A stretch of 64,000 nt of DNA from Acidovorax sp. GW101-3H11 (GTDB taxonomy: Bacteria > Pseudomonadota > Gammaproteobacteria > Burkholderiales > Burkholderiaceae_C), in assembly GCF_001633105.1 (NCBI RefSeq), contig NZ_LUKZ01000009.1:555422-619421 (forward strand), read 5' to 3'. A program made the translations under genes and the position numbers. A model generated the notes under the pieces. The model was given only the letters and a program-made list of their open reading frames with translations. It did no database searches and was not told the origin of the DNA. Positions 57,369 through 64,000 of this stretch are shown one piece after another (the first letter of the stretch is position 1; the number at the start of each line of letters is the position of its first letter).

Positions 57369-58268
57369 CTACCGCCGGTCCGGCCGCAGCCGCCCGCTCT
57401 CCCCTTGCCCCACTTCCTTCAAAAAGCTCCACACCGCCTGCATGCGCGCCAGGTGTTTCGCCTCGGCGGGCATGCTCATCCAGAAGGTGCGGGTAAAGCG
57501 CGCCTCCTGCGGCAGCACGCGGGCCAGCACCGGGTCGGTGTCGGCCAGAAAGGCGGGCAGCACCGCCAGCCCGGCCCCGGCGCGCACGGCCTCGTACTGC
57601 GCGGTGACGCTGGTGCTGCGCATGGCAAACCGCTCGGGCGGGTAGAGCTGGTCGAGAAACTGCAGCTCCTTGGTGAACAGCAGATCGTCCACATAGCTCA
57701 CAAACGCGTGGTGGCGCAGGTCCTCGCGCGTGGCCACCAGGGGGCGCCGGGCCAGGTACTCGCGCTGGCCGTACAGGTGCAGCGAGTAATCCGCCAGCTT
57801 GGTGACGATGACCGAGCCGCGCGTGGGCCGCTCCAGCGAGATGACGATGTCCGCCTCGCGCCGCGACAGGTGCAGCATGCGCGGCAACGCCAGCAGGTCG
57901 ATGGACAAATGCGGGTGCTTTTGCGTGAGACGCGCCAGGTGCGGCGCCAGGATCAACGTGCCAAAGCCCTCGGTGGCCCCCACGCGCACCAGGCCCGAGG
58001 GCCCTGCCCCCGCCTGCGCCGGGGCAGCGCGCTCCACGCCCAGCACGGCGGTTTCCATGGCCTCCACGGCGGGCAGCAGTTGGCGCCCGGCCTCGGTCAG
58101 CCGGTGGCCGCCCGCCTCGCGCGCAAACAGGGCGGCGCCCATCTGCTTTTCCAGCGCCTGGATGCGGCGGGCCACGGTGGTGTGCTCCACCCCCGCGCGG
58201 CGGGCGGCGGCTGCCAGGGTGCCAGAGCGGGCCAGCTCCAGGAAGTAACGCAGGTTGTCCCAGTCCAT
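57369..58268 (-). CDS. LysR-family regulator divergent from mmsA
   Basis: A protein of 299 residues. The N-terminal helix-turn-helix is MDWDNLRYFLELARSGTLAAAARRAGVEHTTVARRIQALEKQMGAALFAREAGG, with HTTVARRI as the recognition helix. The effector domain follows (VGATEGFGTLILAPHLARL). It is divergent from mmsA with 196 bases between, and this intergenic region carries two inverted repeats, so control of valine degradation genes is the natural inference. The effector is unknown. Confidence 0.88.
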   Translation of the reverse strand: MDWDNLRYFLELARSGTLAAAARRAGVEHTTVARRIQALEKQMGAALFAREAGGHRLTEAGRQLLPAVEAMETAVLGVERAAPAQAGAGPSGLVRVGATEGFGTLILAPHLARLTQKHPHLSIDLLALPRMLHLSRREADIVISLERPTRGSVIVTKLADYSLHLYGQREYLARRPLVATREDLRHHAFVSYVDDLLFTKELQFLDQLYPPERFAMRSTSVTAQYEAVRAGAGLAVLPAFLADTDPVLARVLPQEARFTRTFWMSMPAEAKHLARMQAVWSFLKEVGQGESGRLRPDRR

Positions 58269-58352
58269 GATCCTAGAAACGGTAGTTGAACGCGCTCGCC
58301 AATGCCCAGTGCCGTGATCGGCGTGCCAAGCAAGGCGTGGCGATCAATGATG

Positions 58353-58366
58353 TGCAAATTTGCAAA
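58353..58366. promoter_or_regulatory. Palindrome TGCAAATTTGCA upstream of mmsA
   Basis: A 12-base perfect palindrome (58353-58364) whose right side reads TTTGCAAA (58359-58366), the same octamer as in the prpR-thioesterase control region. A second inverted repeat, ATTGC-TTCA-GCAAT, is at 58387-58400. One of them is probably the LysR site; the first may instead bind the PrpR-like regulator. Confidence 0.5.
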
Positions 58367-58464
58367 ACCAAAGTGCAGCATTGTCTATTGCTTCAGCAAT
58401 TTTGCACAGCTACGATGCGCCATTCGTCGGCAAACCGCCGCGTGCCAACCCAGGAGACAAACCC

Positions 58465-59988
58465 ATGAATGCACCGACTTCCCAGGCCGTGCTGGCCCCC
58501 ACCGTCAAACTGCTGATCGGCGGCAAGTTCGTCGAGTCCAAGACCACGCAGTGGCGCGACGTAGTGAACCCTGCCACGCAGGAAGTGCTGGCCCGCGTGC
58601 CGTTTGCCACCCCTGAAGAAATCGACGCAGCCGTGGCCTCGGCCCAGGAGGCCTTCAAGACCTGGAAGAAGACCGCCATCGGCGCCCGCGCCCGCATCTT
58701 CCTCAAATACCAGCAGCTGATCCGCGAAAACATGGCTGAGCTGGCCGCCATCCTGACGGCCGAGCAAGGCAAGACCCTGCCGGATGCCGAAGGCGATGTA
58801 TTCCGTGGCCTCGAAGTGGTCGAACACGCAGCCAGCATCGGCAACCTGCAACTGGGCGAGCTGGCCAACAACGTGGCCGGTGGCGTGGACACCTACACAC
58901 TGATGCAGCCCCTGGGCGTGTGCGCAGGCATCACCCCCTTCAACTTCCCCGCCATGATCCCGCTGTGGATGTTCCCCATGGCCATCGCCACGGGCAACAC
59001 CTTCGTGCTCAAGCCGTCCGAGCAAGACCCCATGGTGACCATGCGCCTGGTCGAGCTGGCGCTCGAAGCGGGCATCCCCCCCGGCGTGCTCAACGTGATC
59101 CACGGTGGCGAAGCCGCTGTGAACGCGATCTGCGACCACAAGGACATCAAGGCGATCAGCTTTGTGGGCTCCACCAAGGTGGGCACGCACGTTTACAACC
59201 GCGCCAGCCTCAACGGCAAGCGCGTGCAATGCATGATGGGCGCCAAGAACCACGCCATCGTGATGCCCGATGCCAACAAGGAACAAACCCTGAACGCCCT
59301 GGCCGGTGCGGCTTTTGGTGCCGCAGGCCAGCGCTGCATGGCGCTGTCGGTGGTGGTGCTGGTGGGCGAGGCGCAAAAGTGGATCCCCGAGCTGGTCGCC
59401 AAGGCCAAGACCCTGAAGGTGAGCGCCGGTGTGGAAAAAGGCACGGACGTGGGCCCGGTGGTGTCCTGCGCCGCCAAGGACCGCGTGCAGAGCCTGATCG
59501 AGCGCGGCATTGCCGACGGCGCCACGCTGGAGCTGGACGGCCGCAACCCAGAGGTGGCTGGCTACGAAAAGGGCAACTTCGTGGGCCCCACGGTGTTCAG
59601 CGGCGTCAAGCCCGGCATGAGCATCTACGACCAGGAAATCTTTGGCCCCGTGCTGTGCCTGTCGGCTGCAGCAGACATTGACGAAGCCATCGCCTTCATC
59701 AACGACAACCCCAACGGCAACGGCACCGCCATCTTCACCCAGTCGGGTGCTGCCGCACGCAAGTTCCAGGAAGAGATCGACGTGGGCCAGGTCGGCATCA
59801 ATGTGCCAATCCCTGTGCCAGTGCCCCTGTTCTCGTTCTCGGGCTCGCGTGCCTCCAAGCTGGGCGACCTGGGCCCTTACGGCAAGCAGGTCGTGCTGTT
59901 CTACACGCAGACCAAGACCGTGACGGCGCGCTGGTTTGATGACAGCACCATCTCGCACGGTGTCAATACGACGATTAGTTTGAAGTAA
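58465..59988 (+). CDS. mmsA: Methylmalonate-semialdehyde dehydrogenase (acylating) MmsA
   Basis: A protein of 507 residues of the aldehyde dehydrogenase superfamily. It oxidises methylmalonate semialdehyde to propionyl-CoA in valine catabolism, without needing a glutamate base. Characteristic segments are [58 protein letters not shown], and the catalytic Cys in AGQRCMALS. The MmsA-specific [21 protein letters not shown] is near the end. The ATG at 58465 has GGAG 10 bases upstream. Followed by repeat D. Confidence 0.95.
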   Translation: MNAPTSQAVLAPTVKLLIGGKFVESKTTQWRDVVNPATQEVLARVPFATPEEIDAAVASAQEAFKTWKKTAIGARARIFLKYQQLIRENMAELAAILTAEQGKTLPDAEGDVFRGLEVVEHAASIGNLQLGELANNVAGGVDTYTLMQPLGVCAGITPFNFPAMIPLWMFPMAIATGNTFVLKPSEQDPMVTMRLVELALEAGIPPGVLNVIHGGEAAVNAICDHKDIKAISFVGSTKVGTHVYNRASLNGKRVQCMMGAKNHAIVMPDANKEQTLNALAGAAFGAAGQRCMALSVVVLVGEAQKWIPELVAKAKTLKVSAGVEKGTDVGPVVSCAAKDRVQSLIERGIADGATLELDGRNPEVAGYEKGNFVGPTVFSGVKPGMSIYDQEIFGPVLCLSAAADIDEAIAFINDNPNGNGTAIFTQSGAAARKFQEEIDVGQVGINVPIPVPVPLFSFSGSRASKLGDLGPYGKQVVLFYTQTKTVTARWFDDSTISHGVNTTISLK

Positions 59989-60091
59989 CCCCCTGAGCGG
60001 CTTCGCCGCTTCCCCCTTTCTCTGCATCGCTGCGCGATGCGGAAGGGGGACGCCACCAGCGCGGCGGGGCGGCCCTTGCGCGGTGGCACTG
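59989..60091. repeat. Dispersed repeat D, copy 2, after mmsA
   Basis: CCCCCTGAGCGGCTTCGCCG, GGGGGACGCC, GGCGGGGCGGCCCTTGCGCG. Same block order as 41210-41303, with an inserted hairpin (GCATCGC-TGC-GCGATGC) in the middle. It starts at the mmsA stop. Confidence 0.75.
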
Positions 60092-60142
60092 GCCTAGGCT
60101 GTGCCAGTTCTTGCGCGCGGCTGTCGGTGGTAAAAGCAGGGC

Positions 60143-60559
60143 ATGCAAACTTTTCAGACAACGATGCGGAGATGGGCCATGGTCGTCGGTGCTGGGTGCG
60201 TAGTGCTGGTGGGTGCCGATGCCCACGCACAGGCCGGTGCCGCCTGCAAACCCGGCGGCACGGTGGAAGAAACCAACGCCTGCGCCGTGCAATCCTTCCA
60301 GGCGGCCGACACCGAGATCGCCATCCTCTACGGCGATGTGATGCGCGCCCTGTCGGCCCACGAGCGGCCCCAGCTGCGGCAAGAGCACACGGCCTGGCAG
60401 CGCGAGCGCACCACGCGCTGCAAGCAGGCGCAGCGTAGCAACGAAGCGCAACCCCAGTGGCCGCGCCTGTACCACGAGTGCCTCACGGCCGAAACGCAGG
60501 CCCGCCGCAAGGGCCTGATGCGCTGGCTGACGCTGGACCACCCGTCCGCCAAGCCGTGA
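60143..60559 (+). CDS. LprI/DUF1311-like secreted protein
   Basis: A protein of 138 residues with a signal peptide (MVVGAGCVVLVGADAHAQA). The mature part has a helical pattern with four Cys, starting with ACKPGGTVEETNACAVQSFQAADTEIAILYGDVMRAL and ending with LRQEHTAWQRERTTRCKQAQ ... YHECLTAETQARR. That is the lysozyme-inhibitor LprI/DUF1311 fold type. It has no evident link to valine catabolism and is bracketed by repeat D and a REP-like palindrome, so it may be a late insertion between mmsA and the acyl-CoA dehydrogenase gene. Confidence 0.8.
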   Translation: MQTFQTTMRRWAMVVGAGCVVLVGADAHAQAGAACKPGGTVEETNACAVQSFQAADTEIAILYGDVMRALSAHERPQLRQEHTAWQRERTTRCKQAQRSNEAQPQWPRLYHECLTAETQARRKGLMRWLTLDHPSAKP

Positions 60560-60605
60560 ACAAGATGGATTCACGATGGACTCGACCTCTTTGAACTTCA
60601 AATAT

Positions 60606-60666
60606 CCGTTCGGGCTGAGCCTGTCGAAGCCTCGCGCCGCGCTTCGACTGCGCTCAGCGTGAACGG
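60606..60666. repeat. REP-like palindrome B, copy 3
   Basis: CCGTTCGGGCTGAGCCTGTC and the arm GCTTCGACTGCGCTCAGCGTG; this arm is slightly expanded relative to the others. It lies between the LprI-like gene and the acyl-CoA dehydrogenase gene. Confidence 0.8.
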
Positions 60667-60731
60667 TTGATTGGCGCGTAAACCCCATTCATCCGAAAAA
60701 AGCACAACAACAAGCGACATCGAGACACACC

Positions 60732-61898
60732 ATGGACTTTGAACTCACCGAAGAACAACGCGCCTTTGCCCAGACGGCCCGCGACTTTGCACAAGCTGAG
60801 TTCGCACCCCACGCCGCGCACTGGGACGAGGAAGGCATCTTCCCGAAAGAAGCCATCGCCAAGGCGGGCGAGCTGGGCTTTTGTGGCCTGTACGCGCCCG
60901 AAGCCGCAGGCGGCCTGGCCCTGCCCCGGCTGGATGCCACGCTTGTCTTTGAAGAAATGGCGGCTGTGGACCCCAGCACCACCGCCTTCATCACCATCCA
61001 CAACATGGCCACCTGGATGCTGGGCACCTGGGCCACGCCCGCCGTGCGCGACCACTGGGGTCCGCTGCTGACCACGGGCGAAAAGCTCGCGTCCTACTGC
61101 CTGACCGAGCCGGGCGCAGGCTCCGACGCCGCCTCGCTCAAGACCCGCGCCGAGCTGGTGGGCAACGAATACGTCATCAACGGCGCCAAGGCCTTCATCA
61201 GCGGTGCAGGCAGCACCGACGTGCTGGTGCTCATGGCCCGCACGGGCGATGCGCAATCCGGCGCCAGCGGCATCAGCGCCTTTGCCGTGCCCGCCGATGC
61301 GCCCGGCATCAGCTACGGCAAAAAGGAACAAAAGATGGGCTGGAACAGCCAGCCCACGCGCACCATCAGCTTCGACAACGTGCGCATCCCTGCCGACCAC
61401 CTGCTGGGCCGCGAGGGCGAAGGCTTCAAGATCGCCATGAAGGGCCTGGACGGCGGCCGCATCAACATCGCTACCTGCTCGGTGGGCGCGGCGCAAGGCG
61501 CGCTCAACGCCGCCCAGCAGTACATGCAAGACCGCAAGCAGTTTGGCAAACCCATCGCCAGCTTCCAGGCCCTGCAGTTCAAGCTGGCCGACATGGCCAC
61601 CGAGCTGGTCGCCGCCCGCCAAATGGTGCGCCTGGCCGCCAGCAAGCTGGACGCCGGTGCGCGCGACGCATCCACCTACTGCGCCATGGCCAAGCGTTTT
61701 GCCACCGATGCAGGCTTCACCGTCATCAACGACGCGCTGCAGCTGCACGGCGGCTACGGCTACATCCGCGAATACCCGCTGGAGCGCCTGCTGCGCGACG
61801 CGCGCGTGCACCAGATCCTGGAAGGCACCAACGAAATCATGCGGGTGATCATTGCGCGGCGCATGCTGGATGGGGATGCGACGGAAGTGATTCGCTGA
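60732..61898 (+). CDS. Acyl-CoA dehydrogenase, probably isobutyryl-CoA dehydrogenase
   Basis: An FAD enzyme of 388 residues. N-terminal helical domain DFELTEEQRAFAQTARDFAQAE, FAD/substrate signature YCLTEPGAGSDAASLKTRAE, and C-terminal ALQLHGGYGYIREYPLERLLRDARVHQILEGTNEIMRVIIAR with the catalytic Glu in the EGTNEIM position. The mmsA and mmsB neighbours point to isobutyryl-CoA oxidation in valine degradation. Substrate range cannot be fixed from sequence. The ATG at 60732 follows a REP-like repeat; no strong ribosome binding site is seen. Confidence 0.9.
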   Translation: MDFELTEEQRAFAQTARDFAQAEFAPHAAHWDEEGIFPKEAIAKAGELGFCGLYAPEAAGGLALPRLDATLVFEEMAAVDPSTTAFITIHNMATWMLGTWATPAVRDHWGPLLTTGEKLASYCLTEPGAGSDAASLKTRAELVGNEYVINGAKAFISGAGSTDVLVLMARTGDAQSGASGISAFAVPADAPGISYGKKEQKMGWNSQPTRTISFDNVRIPADHLLGREGEGFKIAMKGLDGGRINIATCSVGAAQGALNAAQQYMQDRKQFGKPIASFQALQFKLADMATELVAARQMVRLAASKLDAGARDASTYCAMAKRFATDAGFTVINDALQLHGGYGYIREYPLERLLRDARVHQILEGTNEIMRVIIARRMLDGDATEVIR

Positions 61899-62023
61899 GC
61901 GTTTACTCCTGTTTTCATAGCTACTAGCGCTTACCCAACGGGCGGTAACGGCCAATTTTCCTCATGAAACACCTCTCTCAGACAGGAACACCCGCCCACG
62001 CACCTGCAGCAGCGCCGGGGGCT

Positions 62024-62134
62024 ACCCCCTCTCCCCTCGCGGGAGAGGGTTGGGGAGAGGGGGCCGCACCCGCACCGCGCCGGTTTCACCCCTCTCCCCG
62101 GCCCTCTCCCACAAGGGGAGAGGGAGCCACAGCC
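62024..62134. repeat. Repeat C inverted pair before the TfoX-like gene
   Basis: A forward copy at 62024-62063 (CCCCCTCTCCCCTCGCGGGA, GAGGGTTGGGGAGAGGGGG) and an inverted copy at 62090-62134 (CCCCTCTCCCCGGCCCTCTC, then CACAAGGGGAGAGGGAG), 26 bases apart. Same arrangement as 18936-19038. Confidence 0.8.
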
Positions 62135-62190
62135 CACTGAGACAACCCTCTGAGACAGGTATCTAGCCAGCGCCATTTGAACCAGCCACC

Positions 62191-62661
62191 ATGCCCGCCC
62201 GTCCCCTCTCCGACGAAACCCTGCACCTGATCGACGCCGTGCGCAGCGCGCTCGCGCACCGCAGCGACGTGGAAGAACGGACCATGTTTGGCTGCTACTG
62301 CTTCTTTGTGGACGGCAAGCTGTGCATTGGCATCAAGGGCGAAGACCTGCTGGTGCGCCTGCCGCCCGAGCGCCACGGCGAGTTACAGGAGATGCAGAAC
62401 ACCCGCGAACTCTCGCCGGGCGGCGGCATGAAAGGCTACTTCTGGGTGGAGCCCAACGGCTACGCCACCCGCGAGCAGTGGACCTACTGGGTTCAGGAGG
62501 CCCTGGCCTACAACCCGCTGGCCAAGGCATCACCGCGCAAGAAGCCGAAGAAAACCCCCGTTGCGGCTGCAGACAACAAGGCTTCGCCTGCCGCCAGCAA
62601 GACGCCCAAGACAAAAGCCGCTGCCCAGAAGAAGCACAGCATCTTCGAAGCCGACGACTGA
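62191..62661 (+). CDS. TfoX/Sxy N-terminal-domain protein
   Basis: A protein of 156 residues. The N-terminal domain matches TfoX_N: IDAVRSALAHRSDVEERTMFGCYCFFVDGKLCIGIKGEDLLVRLPPER. It includes the MFGxYxF motif, and TREQWTYWVQEALAYN follows. A basic Lys/Ala-rich tail of 40 residues completes the protein. TfoX proteins regulate competence in gammaproteobacteria; isolated N-domain proteins have no known role. It is bracketed by repeat C (left) and a REP-like palindrome (right), suggesting insertion between the acyl-CoA dehydrogenase and DUF488 genes. Confidence 0.82.
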   Translation: MPARPLSDETLHLIDAVRSALAHRSDVEERTMFGCYCFFVDGKLCIGIKGEDLLVRLPPERHGELQEMQNTRELSPGGGMKGYFWVEPNGYATREQWTYWVQEALAYNPLAKASPRKKPKKTPVAAADNKASPAASKTPKTKAAAQKKHSIFEADD

Positions 62662-62688
62662 TACCAATTGGCCTTTAAAAATACAAAA

Positions 62689-62748
62689 CCGTTCACGCTG
62701 AGCCTGTCGAAGCGCCGCGCAAGGCTTCGACAGGCTCAGCCCGAACGG
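62689..62748. repeat. REP-like palindrome B, copy 4
   Basis: CCGTTCACGCTGAGCCTGTC, then GCTTCGACAGGCTCAGCCCG; orientation as in copy 2. It lies between the TfoX-like and DUF488 genes. Confidence 0.85.
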
Positions 62749-62802
62749 TATGGAAGTTTGAACGCAGATCCGTATGAATCCAGCCTGCCCGGAGACACCC
62801 CC

Positions 62803-63204
62803 ATGCCCCTACGCATAGTCCGCCTTGGCACCCCGCGCGCCGCCGGGGAAGGCACCCGCATCGGCACCGTGCGCCGCCCACCGCGCGGCGTGCCCAAGGC
62901 CGAGTTCGCCAGCCGCGACTACTACGACGTGTGGTACCCCCTGCTCTCCCCCAGCGCCGACCTCATGGCCCAGGGCCAGCAGGTGCCCACCGGCAAAGAA
63001 GGCGACAAGGAATGGGAGGCCTTCACCAAACAATTCCGCAAAGAACTGGCCCAGCCCGAAGCCAGCCGCACGCTGGATTTGCTGGCCGCGCTGTCGCACC
63101 ACAGCGCCATGTCGCTGGGCTGCTACTGCGAGGACGAAGCCCGCTGCCACCGCTCGGTGCTGCGCGCCGAGCTGGCCCAGCGCGGGGCCGACATCAGCCC
63201 CTAG
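62803..63204 (+). CDS. DUF488-family protein
   Basis: A protein of 133 residues from ATG 62803, with GGAG nine bases upstream. DUF488 features are RLGTPRAAGEGTRIGTVRRPPRGVPKAEFASRDYYDVWYP near the start and SLGCYCEDEARCHRSVLRAEL near the end, with two close Cys/His residues (CYC ... CHR). The function of DUF488 is unknown; the conserved Cys-His motif suggests metal or nucleotide binding. It sits 118 bases before mmsB, probably in the same transcript. Confidence 0.85.
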   Translation: MPLRIVRLGTPRAAGEGTRIGTVRRPPRGVPKAEFASRDYYDVWYPLLSPSADLMAQGQQVPTGKEGDKEWEAFTKQFRKELAQPEASRTLDLLAALSHHSAMSLGCYCEDEARCHRSVLRAELAQRGADISP

Positions 63205-63270
63205 ATTTCAAGCTTTTTAGGCCGCTACCGCGCGATGGATAAGCCTTTCCAGCTATCAAATTCATACTAA
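63205..63270. repeat. Dispersed repeat A, copy 5
   Basis: ATTTCAAGCTTTTTAGGCCG, then CCGCGCGATGGATAAGCC and CCAGCTATCAAATTCATAC. It begins at the stop of the DUF488 gene and matches the copy at 42351 in order and spacing. Confidence 0.75.
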
Positions 63271-63322
63271 ATCCGCACCCATTCCCTTTCACCATCACAA
63301 CGACATCCAGGAGCAACACAGC

Positions 63323-64000
63323 ATGAAAATCGCATTCATCGGCCTCGGCAACATGGGCGGCCCCATGGCACACAACCTGCACAAGGCAGGCCACGAAGTG
63401 CGCGCGTTCGACCTCTCGCAACCCGCCCGCGACAAGCTGGCCGCAGACGGCGTGCCCATCGCCACCGACGCCAAGGCAGCAGTCGCAGGCGCCGAAGTCG
63501 TCATCAGCATGCTGCCCGCCAGCCAGCATGTGGAAGGCCTCTTTTTGGGCGCGGGCGAGCTGCTGGCCCAGTTGCCTGCGGGCACGCTGATCATCGACTG
63601 CTCCACCATCGCAGCCGCTACCTCCCGCAAGGTGGCCGACGCCGCCAAGGCCAAGGGCGTGGCGTTCATCGACGCACCCGTGTCGGGCGGCACCGGCGGC
63701 GCCATCGCAGGCACCCTCACCTTCATGGTGGGCGGCGACGCCGCCGACCTGGAACGCGCCCGCCCCGTGCTCGAAAAAATGGGCGCCAACATCTTCCACG
63801 CAGGCAGCGTGGGCGCAGGCCAGACGGCCAAGATCTGCAACAACATGCTGCTGGGCATCTTGATGGCAGGCACCAGCGAAGCCATTGCCCTGGGCGTCGC
63901 CAACGGCCTGGACCCCAAAGTCCTCTCAGAAATCATGCGCCGCAGCTCGGGCGGCAACTGGGCGCTGGAGAAGTACAACCCCTTCCCCGGCGTGATGGAA
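63323..64000 (+). CDS. mmsB: 3-hydroxyisobutyrate dehydrogenase MmsB, cut by the window edge
   Basis: The first 226 codons are present. N-terminal Rossmann motif KIAFIGLGNMGGPMAHNLHKAGHEV, substrate-binding FIDAPVSGGTGGAIAGTLTFMVGG, and the catalytic Lys in GAGQTAKICNNMLLG are all present. It oxidises 3-hydroxyisobutyrate to methylmalonate semialdehyde, the substrate of MmsA. The ATG at 63323 has AGGAG nine bases upstream. Usual length is about 300 residues, so roughly 70 residues lie beyond the window. Confidence 0.94.
   Translation, partial: MKIAFIGLGNMGGPMAHNLHKAGHEVRAFDLSQPARDKLAADGVPIATDAKAAVAGAEVVISMLPASQHVEGLFLGAGELLAQLPAGTLIIDCSTIAAATSRKVADAAKAKGVAFIDAPVSGGTGGAIAGTLTFMVGGDAADLERARPVLEKMGANIFHAGSVGAGQTAKICNNMLLGILMAGTSEAIALGVANGLDPKVLSEIMRRSSGGNWALEKYNPFPGVME

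Noticed and set aside
58393..60027. Leftward open frame of 544 codons opposite mmsA
   Set aside because: Antisense shadow; no domain and no start signal.

Overview
The window reads as chromosomal DNA of a high-GC betaproteobacterium of the Comamonadaceae, most likely Acidovorax or a close relative. The evidence is the codon use, two tctC/Bug-type solute-binding proteins, the prpC/acnD/prpF form of the methylcitrate cycle, and several families of short dispersed repeats. Genus-level placement is inference. No rRNA, tRNA, CRISPR array, integrase or transposase was recognised.

Layout. 1-2231: a periplasmic solute-binding protein and a truncated sensor kinase. 2492-12124: a leftward housekeeping block (smc, zipA, a small membrane protein, ligA, class A penicillin-binding protein). 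12419-15499: a CHASE-PAS-PAS-GGDEF-EAL c-di-GMP protein. 15779-24394: the propionate (2-methylcitrate) region, with a PrpR/RamB-like regulator facing thioesterase, prpC, acnD, a DUF559 gene, prpF and a prpB-like lyase. 24549-28475: a PAS/GAF/GGDEF protein, a CopD-like membrane protein and an ABC exporter. 28476-30450: a visibly less GC-rich accessory patch with a possible HEPN protein and an acetyltransferase. 30635-33275: an EthD-like protein, then a Fur-family regulator, a His-rich protein and an AztD-like metal-chaperone lipoprotein. 33455-35994: a Sel1-repeat membrane protein and a small HTH protein. 36089-42345: a sugar-acid region (two Bug proteins, lactonase, kdgD, lipoprotein, 2-hydroxyacid dehydrogenase) around a divergent control region. 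42447-47238: a LysR regulator, an NTF2-like protein, and metR facing metE. 47381-49479: a ketopantoate-reductase-like enzyme and a ParD-like/zeta-toxin pair. 49695-54911: a marR / outer-membrane factor / emrA / emrB efflux operon. 55042-57265: an EF-hand protein, a YiiD-type thioesterase and a patatin. 57369-64000: a LysR regulator facing a valine-degradation gene group (mmsA, acyl-CoA dehydrogenase, mmsB) in which LprI-, TfoX- and DUF488-type genes are interspersed.

How it fits together. Valine breakdown (mmsA, acd, mmsB) yields propionyl-CoA, which the methylcitrate genes consume. Both control regions carry the octamer TTTGCAAA next to an upstream GCAAA, the motif type bound by actinobacterial RamB/PrpR, so shared control is possible though unproven. 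The sugar-acid genes form two divergent units with similar 20-bp operators facing each other. The Fur-family regulator, His-rich protein and AztD-like lipoprotein form a likely metal (zinc) homeostasis unit.

The most striking non-coding feature is the repeat load. At least four short repeat families sit at gene 3' ends, and they bracket the genes that look out of place inside conserved catabolic operons (DUF559 in prp; LprI- and TfoX-type genes in the valine cluster).
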